From Polytrichum commune (Eukaryota; Streptophyta; Polytrichopsida; Polytrichales; Polytrichaceae), in assembly GCA_950295325.1 (NCBI GenBank), contig OX485809.1:31076144-31140143 (forward strand): a stretch of DNA of 64,000 nt, written 5' to 3'. Below are positions 24,352 through 36,264 of this stretch, piece by piece. Below the pieces are notes generated by a model, which was not told the origin of the DNA, ran no database searches, and saw only the letters and a list, made by a program, of their open reading frames with translations. Each line of letters begins with the position of its first letter. The first letter of the stretch is position 1. The position numbers and the translations under genes are program-made.

Positions 24352-25070
24352 ATGCAACAATAAAGGGTAGCAATTCCTACCATGAAGTCAAGGATCATTG
24401 GGAACCAACAACTATAGATGTAGCTGAGGCATTGAATTCAAATCAAATAATGACTATCGTGGATTGACTAGCCGAATCGGTTCTCCACCAGGTTTTATTC
24501 GATGTGGGTGCGACAACCGATGCGATCTATGTTACCATGTGGATGGGGGCGACCTTTATTTCCTTCGCCGTTGTGGTCATCGGCTTGGTGTTGTACGCTC
24601 TATACGGCAACACACCAACTCCGACCTCCTTCACGGATGCAGTAGCAAGGGTACTAGTCCCTACCATGAGGCCAATCATGAACTTCTGGAACCAACAATT
24701 GTAGATGCAACATACCCATCGATTCAAAGCAAATAGTAACCATCGTGGATAGACTGGCCGAATCGCTTCTCCACCGAATTCTATTCGATGTGAATGCACC
24801 GGGAAGGCCAATGATTCCTACCACAAAGTCAATGATCATCTGGAACCAACAATTGCAGATGCACCCGAGCTTTTAAACTCAAGGCAAATTGTAGCCATCG
24901 TGGATTTGCTGGCTGAACTTCTCCATTTGATTTCTATCATGCAATTTGGATGCAACAAACATTCCATTCTATATACTATGTGGATGCGGAAACTTGACAA
25001 TGCAACTGTAAAGATGAGTCATTTCCAGATTGGATATTGTGGATCAAATTTAAAATAGTAATCATCATGG
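24352..25070 (+). repeat. Three to four degenerate tandem repeats of the 3' end of the DUF914 pseudogene
   Basis: Blocks recur at about 24390-24490, 24680-24790 and 24838-24930: TGGAACCAACAATTG(C/T)AGATG, then CAAAGCAAAT, then CATCGTGGAT, then CCGAATCG(C/G)TTCTCCACC. A second copy of the last helix (ISFAVVVIGLVLYALYGNT, 24504-24704) is better preserved than the one in the pseudogene body. So the 3' end was duplicated in tandem, or several truncated copies were inserted together. Confidence 0.7.
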
Positions 25071-25246
25071 GTTGACTAGCTCGATTCCAACGAGTTCTTT
25101 TCCATATGAGCGCAACGACCGATGCGTTCTACTGTGTGAAAGGAGGGCCATGCAGATGCAACTTGAGATGTGGTTTGAAAATGTTGGGCCCTACTACGTC
25201 TCTTGTAAATTAATACTCATTGCAAAACTCTTAGAGCCTAACGCCG

Positions 25247-25372
25247 GACATGTCAATGTCCAGATGTCACACGTCAATGCTTAGACGTCACATGTCAATG
25301 TCTAGACGTCACACGTCAATGCTTAGACGTCACATGTCAATGTCTAGACGTCACACGTCAATGCCCAGACCT
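25247..25372. repeat. 21-bp minisatellite (about 6 units) rich in ACGTCA
   Basis: Unit AGACGTCACACGTCAATGCTT alternates with a variant (AGACGTCACATGTCAATGTCT), giving a 42-bp higher-order period. Starts were counted at 25281, 25302, 25323 and 25344, with weaker units at both ends. Every unit carries GACGTCA, the core site bound by many bZIP proteins; that is a property of the sequence and does not demonstrate regulation. Confidence 0.9.
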
Positions 25373-26645
25373 GAATTTATTGGTTCTGCCCATGCTATTG
25401 CCCGCAGCTTGCATGACCAGATGGAACCATGGACGGAGTAAGCTTTGACGATCGACGTTAGTCATTCTTCGAGCCACAGAGCCTCTTCGGATATTGGGAA
25501 CATTTCTTGCTCCCATCTCCTTGGTTATGCACCCGCATTTGTTGATGTGTTATGCAAACAAAATATGTCAATGTGTTATGTACCAAATATGTGGAATGCA
25601 TTATGCATCACGTCCAGATCTACAAATGGGTTCTGCAACAAAATTAACGGATTTGAACTTGTTAATACACATAACTATTTCATCCAAACAGTGCATATAA
25701 TCAAGTGGTCTTCATCTTTAAGCATGTAATGCCAAAATTCTATAGCTCAGTGCAAACGCCTTCTTATTATGTGCCTATACTCATATGATCTGTAGGTTGT
25801 GCATGAATATTTTTGATCGCCCTCAATTTGATTATGTAATGGTGGTTGATATGGTGTTATGAGACTTTGCTATGTCTCATGGTTATGTTGATCCACTATA
25901 ATCCACCGTTCATATCAATGTAGACCCATGATTGTTTTGTGCTCGTTCGACCGGATCATCACTTATGAGTTTATGAGTCCCTAATCGGTTAGTTAATCCG
26001 GCTAGATTTATAATGCATATTTGTTGTTCTAATAACATATATCTACCTACACATAACATATTGATTTGCGAAGTTTTGTGATTGTAGCACAGTTAATCAG
26101 ATTATGGTTGGAAACAAATTGTAGTTTGCACAAAACACTTACAATTCTCATTACATGAGAGTCAACTTCATGGACCTCAAACCCAATTACGTGACAAACA
26201 ACAAAGATGTTAGATTTGATCCGGTTGTTTATTGTGGTAATAACTAGTAGTGTGGAATGTTAATATATTAGCGTGGGGCAACCTAATTACACATATCCGT
26301 GTAGACATCATTTGTTCCTGTCACCACATGTGCCACTCCACAAACATAAGCAAACTCAAGAATGGAATCCAAAAATTTATGAAAGTTTCGTAACCTTGGA
26401 ATAGAAGAAACAAGAATTTTTGACCCCAAGTATTTTTGAAGTCACTGATACAAGTGTCATGGGAGATTCTTTCCAAAGTGGGGTTATAGTCCCCTATTTT
26501 TGTGACTTTACAATTGTACTCTAATATATTTTCTCTGTTTTGTCTGTGATTTCCACTACATTGACACAAAAATTAAAATTACTATTATGGGGATTGACTT
26601 GTATATATATATATATATATATATACATTCTTGATCACATGCAAG
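25373..26645. other. Intergenic, no gene; (TA)12 at 26602-26625
   Basis: AT-rich sequence without coding structure. A pure TA dinucleotide run of 24 bases lies at 26602-26625, just outside the hAT element. The sequence CATGCAAG at 26638-26645 is the left target duplication of that element. Confidence 0.6.
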
Positions 26646-27973
26646 CAGTGTTCAAGATTGAAGCCCTCATATGAGTTTCATTTTGAAGGGCTCTAAAATT
26701 TGAGCCCTTCGGTTGAAGGGCTAGTTCAAATTCAAGACGTCAATTCAGTAATATAGAAATAAAATATAAAAAACTCATATTAAACTTATGCATGATTTAT
26801 ATGGTGCATGCTTCCAATACAATGTGAAGAATTAAGAATCAACCATCTAACTCCACCTCTTCTAGTGATAATGCCCTACGCTTGTTGGTTCTTGTGCCAA
26901 TTTTCCAAGATTCAAAAATACTATCCCAATCCATGAATTCAACTCCTAACCCATTTAGACTAACCCTCATTAAAGCATCTAGTGTGTCAAGGTTGAGTCT
27001 AGTTCTCCTTTCACTCTTAACCCAATTTTGCTTTGAAAAACCACGCTCACAAACAGCAGTGCTAGTTGGGATCACAAGTATGGCTTGCCATAGCGACATC
27101 ATAGTTGGCCAATTAATCATGAACTCCCGGTCATTGCCACAAAAAACCCAAGCTTCTTGCATACTTCGGCGTTCACAAACAAAACATAACATCTCCACGA
27201 ATTCTAGCAATTCCGCATTGCATTGATTAACAAGGTCATCGCTCCAACGGAAATGTGTCACCAACCGGTTCAACCATTGTTCCGTTAATGTCCCTCTATC
27301 CAATTCATCTACGGGATAGTGCTTCGGGCTAAAAAGCCGGGCCGCATTGAAAATGGACAAGTCAGGAAATCGATCATTGAGTGAATCGATGATCTTCTGC
27401 ACATACTGCCTCCCCAACATGATGCATGCCTCCAATGAGCCTCCTACGTCACACTCGGGCATGGAATCATAATGCAAGATATGCATTTTTTCACACCCAA
27501 AACTATCAACATACAATATCTGCCCATTGGGTACCACCTCGCGGAGAAACTTTCCTAGGTGTTTGGTTGTCAGGCCAAAACTTACACCCAGATAGTGTCT
27601 ACGAAACAAGCTGATTGTTACATCAATCGTAGAAGCTATGCTAGTGATATCTACAAGATCAAACTGAAACTTGCGATTGACCTTATTCAACTCTGATAAT
27701 ATATCAACTAGCATGTGAATGAAAAATTGGAACTGAAGAGAAGTTAGATCCTTGTACCATGTGGGTTCTTCAACCTCCCAAAGTTACCATGTACAGCGAC
27801 CTCCTCGTCACTGTAGCGCTACAGTGTTGACGGGTGTAAAAATTTTGAAGACGTCAAGTGAAGTTTTCATTTTGAGTTTGGGGTTGCATTTTGAAGGGCT
27901 GTTTTGAGAGAGGTATATTTTGAAGGGCCAAATCGCGTTTGAAGGGCATTGAAGACTTCAATCTTGAACACTG
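26646..27973 (-). mobile_element. hAT-superfamily transposon, internally deleted, with perfect 8-bp target duplication
   Basis: The left end is CAGTGTTCAAGATTGAAG. The right end is its near-exact inverse (CTTCAATCTTGAACACTG). Both are flanked by CATGCAAG (26638-26645 and 27974-27981), the 8-bp duplication expected of hAT. Subterminal sequence carries repeated TTGAAGGGC motifs on both sides (for example 26683 and 27890-27950), as is usual for transposase binding. Length is 1328 bp, far below an autonomous hAT (usually 2.5-5 kb), and only the C-terminal part of the transposase remains. Confidence 0.95.
26839..27714 (-). CDS. hAT transposase, C-terminal fragment with dimerisation domain
   Basis: This 291-codon open frame within the hAT element ends in the hAT dimerisation domain: WPTMMSLWQAILVIPTSTAV, CERGFSKQNWVKSERRTRLN, then LDTLDALMRVSLNG. 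The N-terminal BED zinc finger and the first catalytic aspartates are absent, so it cannot catalyse transposition alone. The upstream part (SELNKVNRKFQFDLVDITSI) resembles the zinc finger protein 862-like group of hAT-derived proteins. The frame has no stops over 873 bases, unlike other transposon remnants here, so the copy is young or under some constraint. The first ATG at 27714 may not be the real start. Confidence 0.85.
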   Translation of the reverse strand: MLVDILSELNKVNRKFQFDLVDITSIASTIDVTISLFRRHYLGVSFGLTTKHLGKFLREVVPNGQILYVDSFGCEKMHILHYDSMPECDVGGSLEACIMLGRQYVQKIIDSLNDRFPDLSIFNAARLFSPKHYPVDELDRGTLTEQWLNRLVTHFRWSDDLVNQCNAELLEFVEMLCFVCERRSMQEAWVFCGNDREFMINWPTMMSLWQAILVIPTSTAVCERGFSKQNWVKSERRTRLNLDTLDALMRVSLNGLGVEFMDWDSIFESWKIGTRTNKRRALSLEEVELDG

Positions 27974-28148
27974 CATGCAAGTGTAAGCTTTTTGCTGGGA
28001 ATATGAGTTGTCTGTGCCAGTTTGTCATTTCATAAATTTTAATAATATATGTTCATGAGACTTGAAGACTTAATATGCTAGGCCATAAGCTAGGGTACCA
28101 CACCTACCGTGTGCAAACAAGATTGAATTAGCCCTTCTACAAGGAATA

Positions 28149-28211
28149 CATGTATGCATGTGTATGTGTATGTATTTGTATATGTATATATATGCATGTA
28201 TGTATGTATGG
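28149..28211. repeat. TATG/TGTA simple repeat
   Basis: An imperfect tract of GTATGTATG-like units covers about 60 bases. A microsatellite with no coding relevance. Confidence 0.8.
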
Positions 28212-28767
28212 TGTTTTGAGAGATTTTTGGACATAATCGGTCGAGATCCTAGTTTTTCCAAATCCAACTGGTTCTATGTAGACATCTTTTCGTTTTTCTT
28301 TATCAATTTGAGGTGCACTATATAGATTCTTTTAAAACAACGGGTGACTTTTTTTTTAACCCTTGATTCGACAAATGTAAACTCTGAGTACAATTGTTAC
28401 TAAAAAGGTTAATATTCTTAGATGACCTGTTTACGTTTAGGCTATAGTGTGAGTATCTCAACCAATTTCGTCTTTGGAGTCGTGTCGGGACTCGTTGTGG
28501 GTGCAATATACGTTATTCAATGTATTGGCTATCAATTTGCCCTAGAATGGCAGATCAAATACTTGGGAGAACCACCGCTTCTCTTCAATTGAGGAAGCAA
28601 GAAGAAGCATGGTCCTTGGGGCAACACGAATGGAAGCTCATTCACTTAGACATGGCCCTAGGATAAGACAAAGAGAAATTGCCTTTTCTTCTTTGAATGA
28701 CAATTTGAATTGAACCCGACTACAATGAGCTTGCTCAAAACTTGCTCCCCTTTGCAACAATATTGAT

Positions 28768-29100
28768 CACTAGTAGAAAACTATGTCAAAAAGCATCGCA
28801 GCTGAAATCGGTTGCGATACTTTTGACTTGCCTAATCTGTAGTTGCTAAATGACTGCAAATTTGTTTTTTTTTGGTTTAGCAACTGAAATTCTTGGAATT
28901 TGGGGGAGTGTAATATACCGTTGAAAAGGTCTTGAAAACACCTTTCCAATTATATATCACACGCCCCAAATTTTCTATATTGCAATTGCAAAAAAAGAAA
29001 GAAGAATCTGTAGTTGTTTGACGACTATAGATCAGGCTAGTCAAAAGAACCACAATGGGAAAACAATCGCCGTTCTTTTTTGCAATGTTTTCTAGTAGTA
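28768..29100. mobile_element. CACTA-type MITE with GAT target duplication
   Basis: The left end begins CACTAGTAGAAAAC and the right end finishes TTTTCTAGTAGTA, close to its inverse. GAT flanks both sides (28765-28767, 29101-29103), the 3-bp duplication made by CACTA (En/Spm) elements. Internal inverse blocks (AATCTGTAGTTG with flanking purines, near 28839 and 29008) give partial foldback. It is 333 bp with no ORF. Outside the duplicated GAT there is no sign of further damage. Confidence 0.8.
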
Positions 29101-29103
29101 GAT

Positions 29104-30785
29104 AAATGGGAATTTACATGGAAATACAAGGCCAAATGGATTGAACATGTCTTGAGCTCATGTGGACTAATAAGGTATGTGGGTGATGTTCAATACGTTA
29201 GCAAAACTTGTGGTGCATTAGCATAGCTATGATGAAGCATCACTAGTTGAATACAAAAGTCCTTCCAATTGTGTTCACTATTGAGTGTGGAGTAGTTAGA
29301 AAAATCTAAAGACATATTAGCCGCTCTCTTTTAAACATGTGTCTCTATGTCATTTGTTCTTGGATTCTCACCTAGTTTGCACACCAATGAAATATAGGTG
29401 TCCAATGAAGAATACTAATCAAACAACACCCATGACAAACCTTGCTTACAACATGACTCACCTTCGCACTATCCACATATCACATGTTAGTACTAAGGTA
29501 GAAATACCATAACATGTTAACCACCCTCTAGCTGTGCACTAGACCGTCGTCATAATGGTGAAGTGCCATTTCTAAAACGGATCATGGCTCAGCGGCAACT
29601 TCAATGCGTGTACACTTAGTGTAGCCAATGTGAGTCAAGTGTTAATGTACTCATGAGGTAACCGATTTAGGCGATGTTCTGTATGGAAATGCGGATTACC
29701 GTATTCGGTGTAGAGAGAATCTAGTGAACGAGTAGGAGGTTGGACAACTTTCCACTTTGAAAAATTATAACATTTTTTGTAGAGGGCAGAAAAATATGAA
29801 ACAACTTGCTTGCATTCTTCATGAATCCTTCTCATCTATCTTGGGAAATTATCTCATGATTGTCAGACCATATCTTCAATGCGAATCACCTTATTTTCAC
29901 GGGTTATGGTATTTCTACCTTATACCTATTAGACTTCTTTTCCTTTGTTGGCTGATGTTGAACCATGCACAAAACGCGACATCAATCAAGACCATGGTTT
30001 TGTGTTGTCTCAATAAACTTGTTGCATTGGGAAGTTGCAAGTTACTGATAAAGAGGGTTTTGGCCAACGGATGAACTCATCCATCATCTATGACAATATT
30101 TGAACTCACCCATACGAAGTGTCATATGAAAAGTTATCATAGTCACATAAAATACCATATGACACTAAATATCATATTTAGTGTAGTTGGGCTTTGATTT
30201 GGCTTGGATCTAGTACCCAACCATGATGTGTTGGTTCTAGGCAACGAAGGTGGGGGTCCTCATCATATCGAAGGTCATTATACATAGGGCCTATGAATTG
30301 GTTTAAGAAAGCCATTGGTTTTGATTTTGAATATTCATCAAATATTCAATTAAGGCTAAAGAGATGTTTTCTATCTTTATACATAAATTTAGCCCAAAGG
30401 TTGATATGAATATATATATGCAATAGCTTAAAGTGTTGGTTTAAGCACCCTCTACCCTAAGGGTTGTAAAATTTGTGATTGGCTATTGAACTCGTCATGG
30501 GACCACTTCGGTTTACACCTAGGAAAAAATGTTAGAGTGACTATAGAGTTCAAGGTCCTCAAAAGACATATTTTAAGGCCTACATGATACACTGACACGG
30601 TCCAACTGGTTTTGAGGTGGGAGAGGCAAAAGAGGTGCTTTGGTAGAAAGGAAAACAGGGAACCATGGCAAAGAAGTGTTGTTAAAATGAATTTTTAATG
30701 AATTTTGGTTGGGGGAAGAGAGGATGAAGACAAGAGAAGATAAGAGAATGATCAAACTTGTTCCTTTTTGTTTTCAATTATGATT
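29104..30785. other. Intergenic; second copy of a dispersed repeat at about 29990-30190
   Basis: No gene is seen. The segment 29990-30190 is the partner of 9720-9910 (see there). ORFs at 29635-29835 and 29757-30074 overlap on opposite strands and carry no recognisable domain. Confidence 0.5.
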
Positions 30786-30789
30786 TTTT

Positions 30790-32510
30790 AATCTGCCCTT
30801 TTTGGGCACATATTAAAGAAAATTAGCACATTCAGTTTTTGGTGCATGGTCATTCCTCTTAATCCACATTCGGTTTACACCTAGTGAGGGGCCCAAAGGC
30901 TATGTAAATTGGACCATCACGTCAGCCATGGGGGAAAAACCCATCTTCCATGGTCCGACTTGATGGTCCATGGTGCACGGGTAGATCACTTAGTGCATTT
31001 TAAAAACGACGTGCAACATAATATAGAGAGGATTAAAATCATTTGAAATAAAAATTATAAAGGAATTCCAAATAATGAAGGGGCCATTAAATGTAGACAA
31101 TCTCATTATAAGTAAGTTAGATGGACATAAAACGTGGGCCATTATTTTTTTGTAAAATTAATATAGGGGCTGAAGATAAGGATCCTAGAAGGTATGTTTA
31201 GTATGGTATGTAAATGGGTTTAGGACTCACGGGGATGGATGATAATTGGGATTTCCGTCTGTCCAAAATTACTTAAAAGGAATATAGAGTACAAAAAATT
31301 GCAGTGACTTGGACAATATAAGTAATGGAAGGGTGCAAACAAATGGGCCATTTTTTAAATTTAAGTAATTATAGGGAGGCTTTAATTCAGCCCTTGAAGG
31401 TAAATAGCCCCAAAACAAAAAAAACCCCAGCCACACGTGGTGCACAAAATGCCTTAGAGTGATCTACCCCTGCCATGGTGTAAACTGGCTCTGAAACAAC
31501 CGGTTCCTCTTGTTTTGTGGAGGTACACTTGTATGCAATAAATTCCCTCTCGGCCAACAAAAATGCTTTCTAAGTGAAGTCAATGACCATCCCATTTGTC
31601 CTCAATAATGAAAAGACCACCCCCCAAACAAAAATGCCTCCCATGCACACCAATTACCGACGAGTTTCATCTGTCACAACCCGGATTTACATGGCTTGGG
31701 ATCTGTGACGTATGCGTAAACTCATCCATCATGGAGGAAGGGGCTCCAGTAAAGAATATCTTCTACAAGGTCGAGGGCCGATTCATTCCAATTCGACTCC
31801 ATTGCCATTGGACTAACTTAATTTGAGGCCCCGGACTCTGTTTTCGAAGCCAAATCATCCTTTAAACAATGTATTTATAAGCTATAATAGACGTAACCAA
31901 ATTCACTGCATTTTCACCTTCGCAATTAATGAGTTTACGTAGACTCCACGATCCCTAGCCAATTTGTATGCCCTTTATATGCCCGGTTCTCGAGGACGTA
32001 CGGTGGGACCCGCCCCTATACTAGTCCAAATTCTCGTTCCAAGTCGACTCCTGTGTTATCCGGCCCCGAAAAAAAATACGACCCTCTATCCGGGGAGACC
32101 CGGCCTTTAATCGGAAAAAAATTTTAAAATCGGTTTCACACTTGTTTGCTTTATAGGTTGTGGTGACTGGAAGTTTCTAGGAGGGCTTTTTTTAACACTC
32201 TGTTGAATACTGGCTACTGGCTATGTAACCATGATGGTTAACACGAATTGCGACTATAAACCCGGAGCCTAGGTTCGCGTTAGGGCCAGTTTACACCATG
32301 GACCGTGAAGTCGGACCATGGAAGATGGCCTTTTCCCATGGTCCAACTTTCATGGTCCGATTTCTTTAAAAAAAAAACCAGATTCACAAAGCCTTTGGGC
32401 CCCTCATTAGGTGTAAACCGAATGTGGATCAAGAGGAATGACCATGCACCAAAAAGTGAATGTGTTGATTTTTTTTCTTAAAAAAAAAACCCCCGAAAAG
32501 GATGCAGTGA
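30790..32510. repeat. Large inverted repeat, arms about 200 bp, with nested shorter inverted repeat
   Basis: The left arm (30790-30990) and right arm (32283-32510) are inverse copies: TTTTTGGTGCATGGTCATTC and CACATTCGGTTTACACCTA on the left, their reverse complements near 32395-32460 on the right. The inner end of the right arm begins TTAGGGCCAGTTTACACC at 32280, resembling the Tourist-like MITE terminus at 49761. A second, smaller inverse pair (GGGTAGATCACT near 30981 and AGTGATCTACCCC near 31457) lies inside. The interior (31000-32280) has no gene. It looks like several insertions of one TIR family in opposite orientation. Confidence 0.65.
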
Positions 32511-33180
32511 TAACCCGAATGCAATGATTGGGGGGACAAGATTTGTTTCACATCACTTGGGGATCACTTTTGGGTGTCATTGAGTTAACCACTTTGTGTG
32601 CATTTGTGTGTAAAGTAGGTTGTTTTAATGCCCCAATTAGGGAGACTCTACTGTACAAGTAGGGGGTTATCTTTGGGAGAACGTAACTAATTGATTACAT
32701 GGGATAAAAGTGTAGAACAACTTGGAGTTCGCGTCATTTCCTCTACTCCATCTTGGAGTAAAAGGCTATTGCACTTCGTAACCCCGATAAGTAACACGCA
32801 CTAATTGGGATAATCGATGTAGTTCAAGATCTTTGAAGCTAAATCCGGTGTCAAGTCAACTAAATAAGTACCCTATGGGCTAATCCATTCTCAAATTCCG
32901 AAGCAAGACTCAAATTGTTAGCATGTTTGCATTCAATCCTCAAAAGACCATATTAAGTTGGGGACCATTCACGTCCCTCTCCTTTGTAGTATAATTCATA
33001 CTTGAAGTTTTTTGATTGTAGCTTGAGCCGATTCTTTGAGCGTTCATAGGTCTTTTACGATAGAGAATAGAAGTAGAAGCATAAGCAGAAGCAGAGGAGA
33101 GGAAGGCTTCTCAAATCTTTTGGGATCATAGATATGGTGGTGGTTTTGGAAGGTGTGTGTGGATCTCCATTATGGTAGAT
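32511..33180. other. Intergenic, no gene seen
   Basis: AT-rich and non-coding. A block near 32780-32830 (GTAACACGCACTAATT then GATAATC) recurs at 34859-34890. Confidence 0.5.
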
Positions 33181-33645
33181 TTTACAGAGGTTCCAATAAT
33201 GACACATGGTGCAATGCAAGAGTGTGGTTTGACTTCTTTGGTGGTTTGCATTAATGTCAAATTTCATGATATAAGGGAGGGGAATATGACAATAAAGAGT
33301 GAGATTTGAGATGAGAACATCCATTCCCTAGGGTTTTGGGATCCTAGAGAAGGAGTGACATTACAGAGGTTGATATCAAGGAGTTTAGGGTGTACACTCC
33401 GACCTCCCTAATAGCATGTGATATTATGGAATAATATCAAGTCAACATTGTAATACTTAGAACGTGATGCATGCGAGCTTGTGGTTGGCATTCTTTAGTG
33501 GAGTGTTTGAATTTCCAAACTCGTGATATATGAGAAGAATACATGACAACAAGGAGGGAGGTTTAAACTCAGCACATCCCATCCCTAAGGGTTTCAAGAT
33601 AAGCGAGGGGGTGACATTACAGAAGGTGACATTACGGAGGTTTGG
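33180..33645. repeat. Diverged tandem repeat with a third copy at 39550-39890
   Basis: Two diverged units share the order: a GCATTAATGTC or CATTCTTTAGTG block, AATATGACAATAAAGAGTGAG or ACATGACAACAAGGAGGGAG, CATCCCATCCCTA(AG)GG, then GTGACATTACAGA. A related unit at 39570-39890 carries CATGTGAGCATGTGGTCTT, CATGATATATGGGAGAG, CCCCAGGGTTTCAATAT and AGAAGGAGTGACAGTAAGG. The family is unassigned. Confidence 0.55.
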
Positions 33646-36160
33646 GTGGAGTTAGCCCTGGCCACAAAAGCGGAGTGGGAGTTCATGAAGTTCGAGGTTG
33701 TTGTAATACTGGACTTGACTTGAGTTACAAATGGATAGAATTCAGTTAGTGCTGACTCACTGTGAGCCTCCCAAGATAAGGTTGTGAGCCTTACCAGAAT
33801 GAACCTCCCCATCATTTCATGCAGGCCTCTCCTCCAACCTGGGAGATAGACGGACCCTTAAGATAGATACACGGAAAACGTTGAAAATAAGTTGATTCGG
33901 CCACAAAGAGTGGCTTCAAATTTGTGCAATATTTTTTTCCAGAGTTGAAGTAGAATAAATGATGAGGAATGCAAGTTGTTTCGTAATCAGATTCTATGTA
34001 AATAATTAGTTATCATTTCTCAAAGAGGCAAGTTAGTAAAATCCCCTGTTTGTATACTAGAGTCTCCCTACTATGAGCATCAAAGTACCTTACTTTGTAT
34101 ACAAAGGCACACAAAACGGTTAACTCACTAACACCCAAAAGCGATCGCAAGTGGTGTGAAACAACACCTATCCGGCCAATCACTGCATCCCACCTAATAT
34201 TGCATCCTTTCTGGGCCACCGCTTTTATAATTAGTCGTTTTGGGTCCACACAAGAATCATTCTATCCTTGGTTTAGTGCATCAATAGTGGTCATTTATCA
34301 TTTCCGGTTTTTCTACCTTATGCGTAACGATATCACAAATGACAAGATGTCACTCCATTTACTAACAAATTTTGTACACCACAACTTTCTCATGGTAGTT
34401 GTCCGGTAGGTTCCGGACACCGCTACATTCATGAGATCATGGACTATAAGTCATTGTACCTTGTGAAAACTTGAGACCAAAATCAAGTTGTTGGTGAATG
34501 TTTGAAACAACTATACCGTGTATGGTATCTAGTATCACATGCGTAATAATGTCACTTATCCTATTTTGAAGCATATGCTAGATTACACTAATGACCAACA
34601 ACTTCATCATTAGTGTCATCTCATGGCACTTGACGTTCAAGTGCGATTACTAATAATATCTTGACATGAGTGTGTTCAAAATATAGATGACAATTTCGGC
34701 TAGTAAATTATCCCAATTAGTGTGTGTTGCTATTCAATGATGTCTTACTTAGGAGTTCAATCTATACTAACGAAAGTTCAATGAGTGGTTCGGATATCAT
34801 AGAACATATATGACTTTGCTTGAAAAAATATTGCATTATACCAATGTGTAACTACAATTAGTAACACGCACTAATTAAGATAATCTGTGTAGGATTTTTT
34901 TACTTGAATATGTATGCATTAATTATAATTTTGGACTAGTGTTTGAGACTACATGTCTAACCTAGTAATAAAATCAATGGCCACTTCACATCACACTTGC
35001 CAAAGCTTATATGAAATTTTCTCAAGCATTTGGAATGGCTGTACATATTAGCCCAGTTAACCTGCACCCATTCTTTCATTTATTCACTTTGTCAAGAATA
35101 GAATAGTATGTTTTATATAAGTCCATTGGTGTTCCAAGGTTTTATTACCTTCAGTAGATGCTACATCAAGCATATCATCATTGAAGTGGGAATTACGTCC
35201 TTCAAATTTCAGGCTGTTTTTATTTCATCCAAATTTTCAAGATTAATGAAAGATCATTATATGTACTGTAGGTGCCTCAAAATGTTGCAAGGTGATCCAA
35301 ACTTCCTTTTGTTGTTGTGGCCCTACACACAAGCACTTGATTGGAGTGAGCCTACAAGTTGGAACCTCATTGTTCGAACATAGTTTGATGTGTTTAAAAC
35401 CATAATCCCCCCCCCCCCCCCAAGACATTCAAGCTGTTCAGAGAGTGGAAACACTCCAGACACAGTAAGACAAAGGTTTGTATTCTCAACAATGAGGTGG
35501 CTTATTGGTCTTGCTGATCCTGAAATGAAGACCCCTTCTTCATGGTATTGGGTATTGCAAAAGCCTTATATATATTGACTTCACCCACTTTGGATTTACA
35601 TTTCAGTCGTTTGATCCGAGCCTAGTTATACTGTCATCCACAAACAGAGAGGTAACACACAGCATCACAAAGTCCAAACACATCTGGAAATCATGACATC
35701 TTAAGAGTACAATCTGGCCACACCCTCCCATTTCAATTTAACAATAAATTACAGACTGCACAAGAGCTTCCCAAAAACTCTACCTCTACCAAGTAATGGG
35801 CCAAGACAACAAACCCGTGTAACCACTTGAGCTACTTTCTTTATTCTACAGCTTCTAAAGTAACTGATCACCTGAGTACCTAAACCAATAAGAGAGAAGT
35901 ATGATGAAGGAACAAAAGGTTTCCCAGATCTGGATGAAATTTACCAGAGATTTGGAGGTGTAAGGCAAACTCTAGTGTACAAATAGGGGTTTTGACTTAC
36001 TTGCCTCTTTATACTAATCAAAACAAGCCAAATTTTAAACACAATGAAATTTAAACACGGAACCCTGCTCCAATTGTTTTAAAGTCTGTACAGGGGCAAA
36101 ACAAACAGAGAATGGTACACCTCTATAATCAAAGTGGGGCTTCAAAGTTCACACATGATG
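33646..36160. other. Intergenic and 3' flank of the RING-CH gene; repeat copy at 34514-34690; C15 run at 35407-35421
   Basis: No gene is recognised. The segment 34514-34690 matches 40322-40500 (TATGGTAT, TCTAGTATCACATG, AATAATGTCACTTA, GAAGCATATGCTAG, ATTAGTGTCAYCTC, GCGTTCAAGTGCG-like blocks), so it is another copy of the TIR element called there. A pure run of 15 C lies at 35407-35421. Sequence from about 35600 to 36160 is probably the 3' UTR of the longer RING-CH transcript. Confidence 0.5.
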
Positions 36161-36161
36161 T

Positions 36162-36264
36162 TTATGCAGTAAAATAGGCGACGCGGAAGAACCAGGGGAC
36201 CATGAAGATGACAATCAGGCATGCCAGCAATGTGTTTCTGACGAGCTGTTTTTGCCAGAAGTAC
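36162..36264 (-). CDS. Distal alternative last exon of the RING-CH gene
   Basis: On the minus strand GTTGTTTAG precedes this 103-bp exon, which reads YFWQKQLVRNTLLACLIVIF then MVPWFFRVAYFTA and a TAA. It is homologous to the last 33 residues of the contiguous ORF (YCWQRQIVRNALLAALVVVC then TVPWFFRIVNFGM). The contiguous ORF contains AG/GTACTG exactly at the start of that segment, so splicing 37607 to 36264 (intron 1342 bp) replaces one C-terminus by the other in the same phase (AG/G). Both proteins are 264 residues. Confidence 0.75.
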
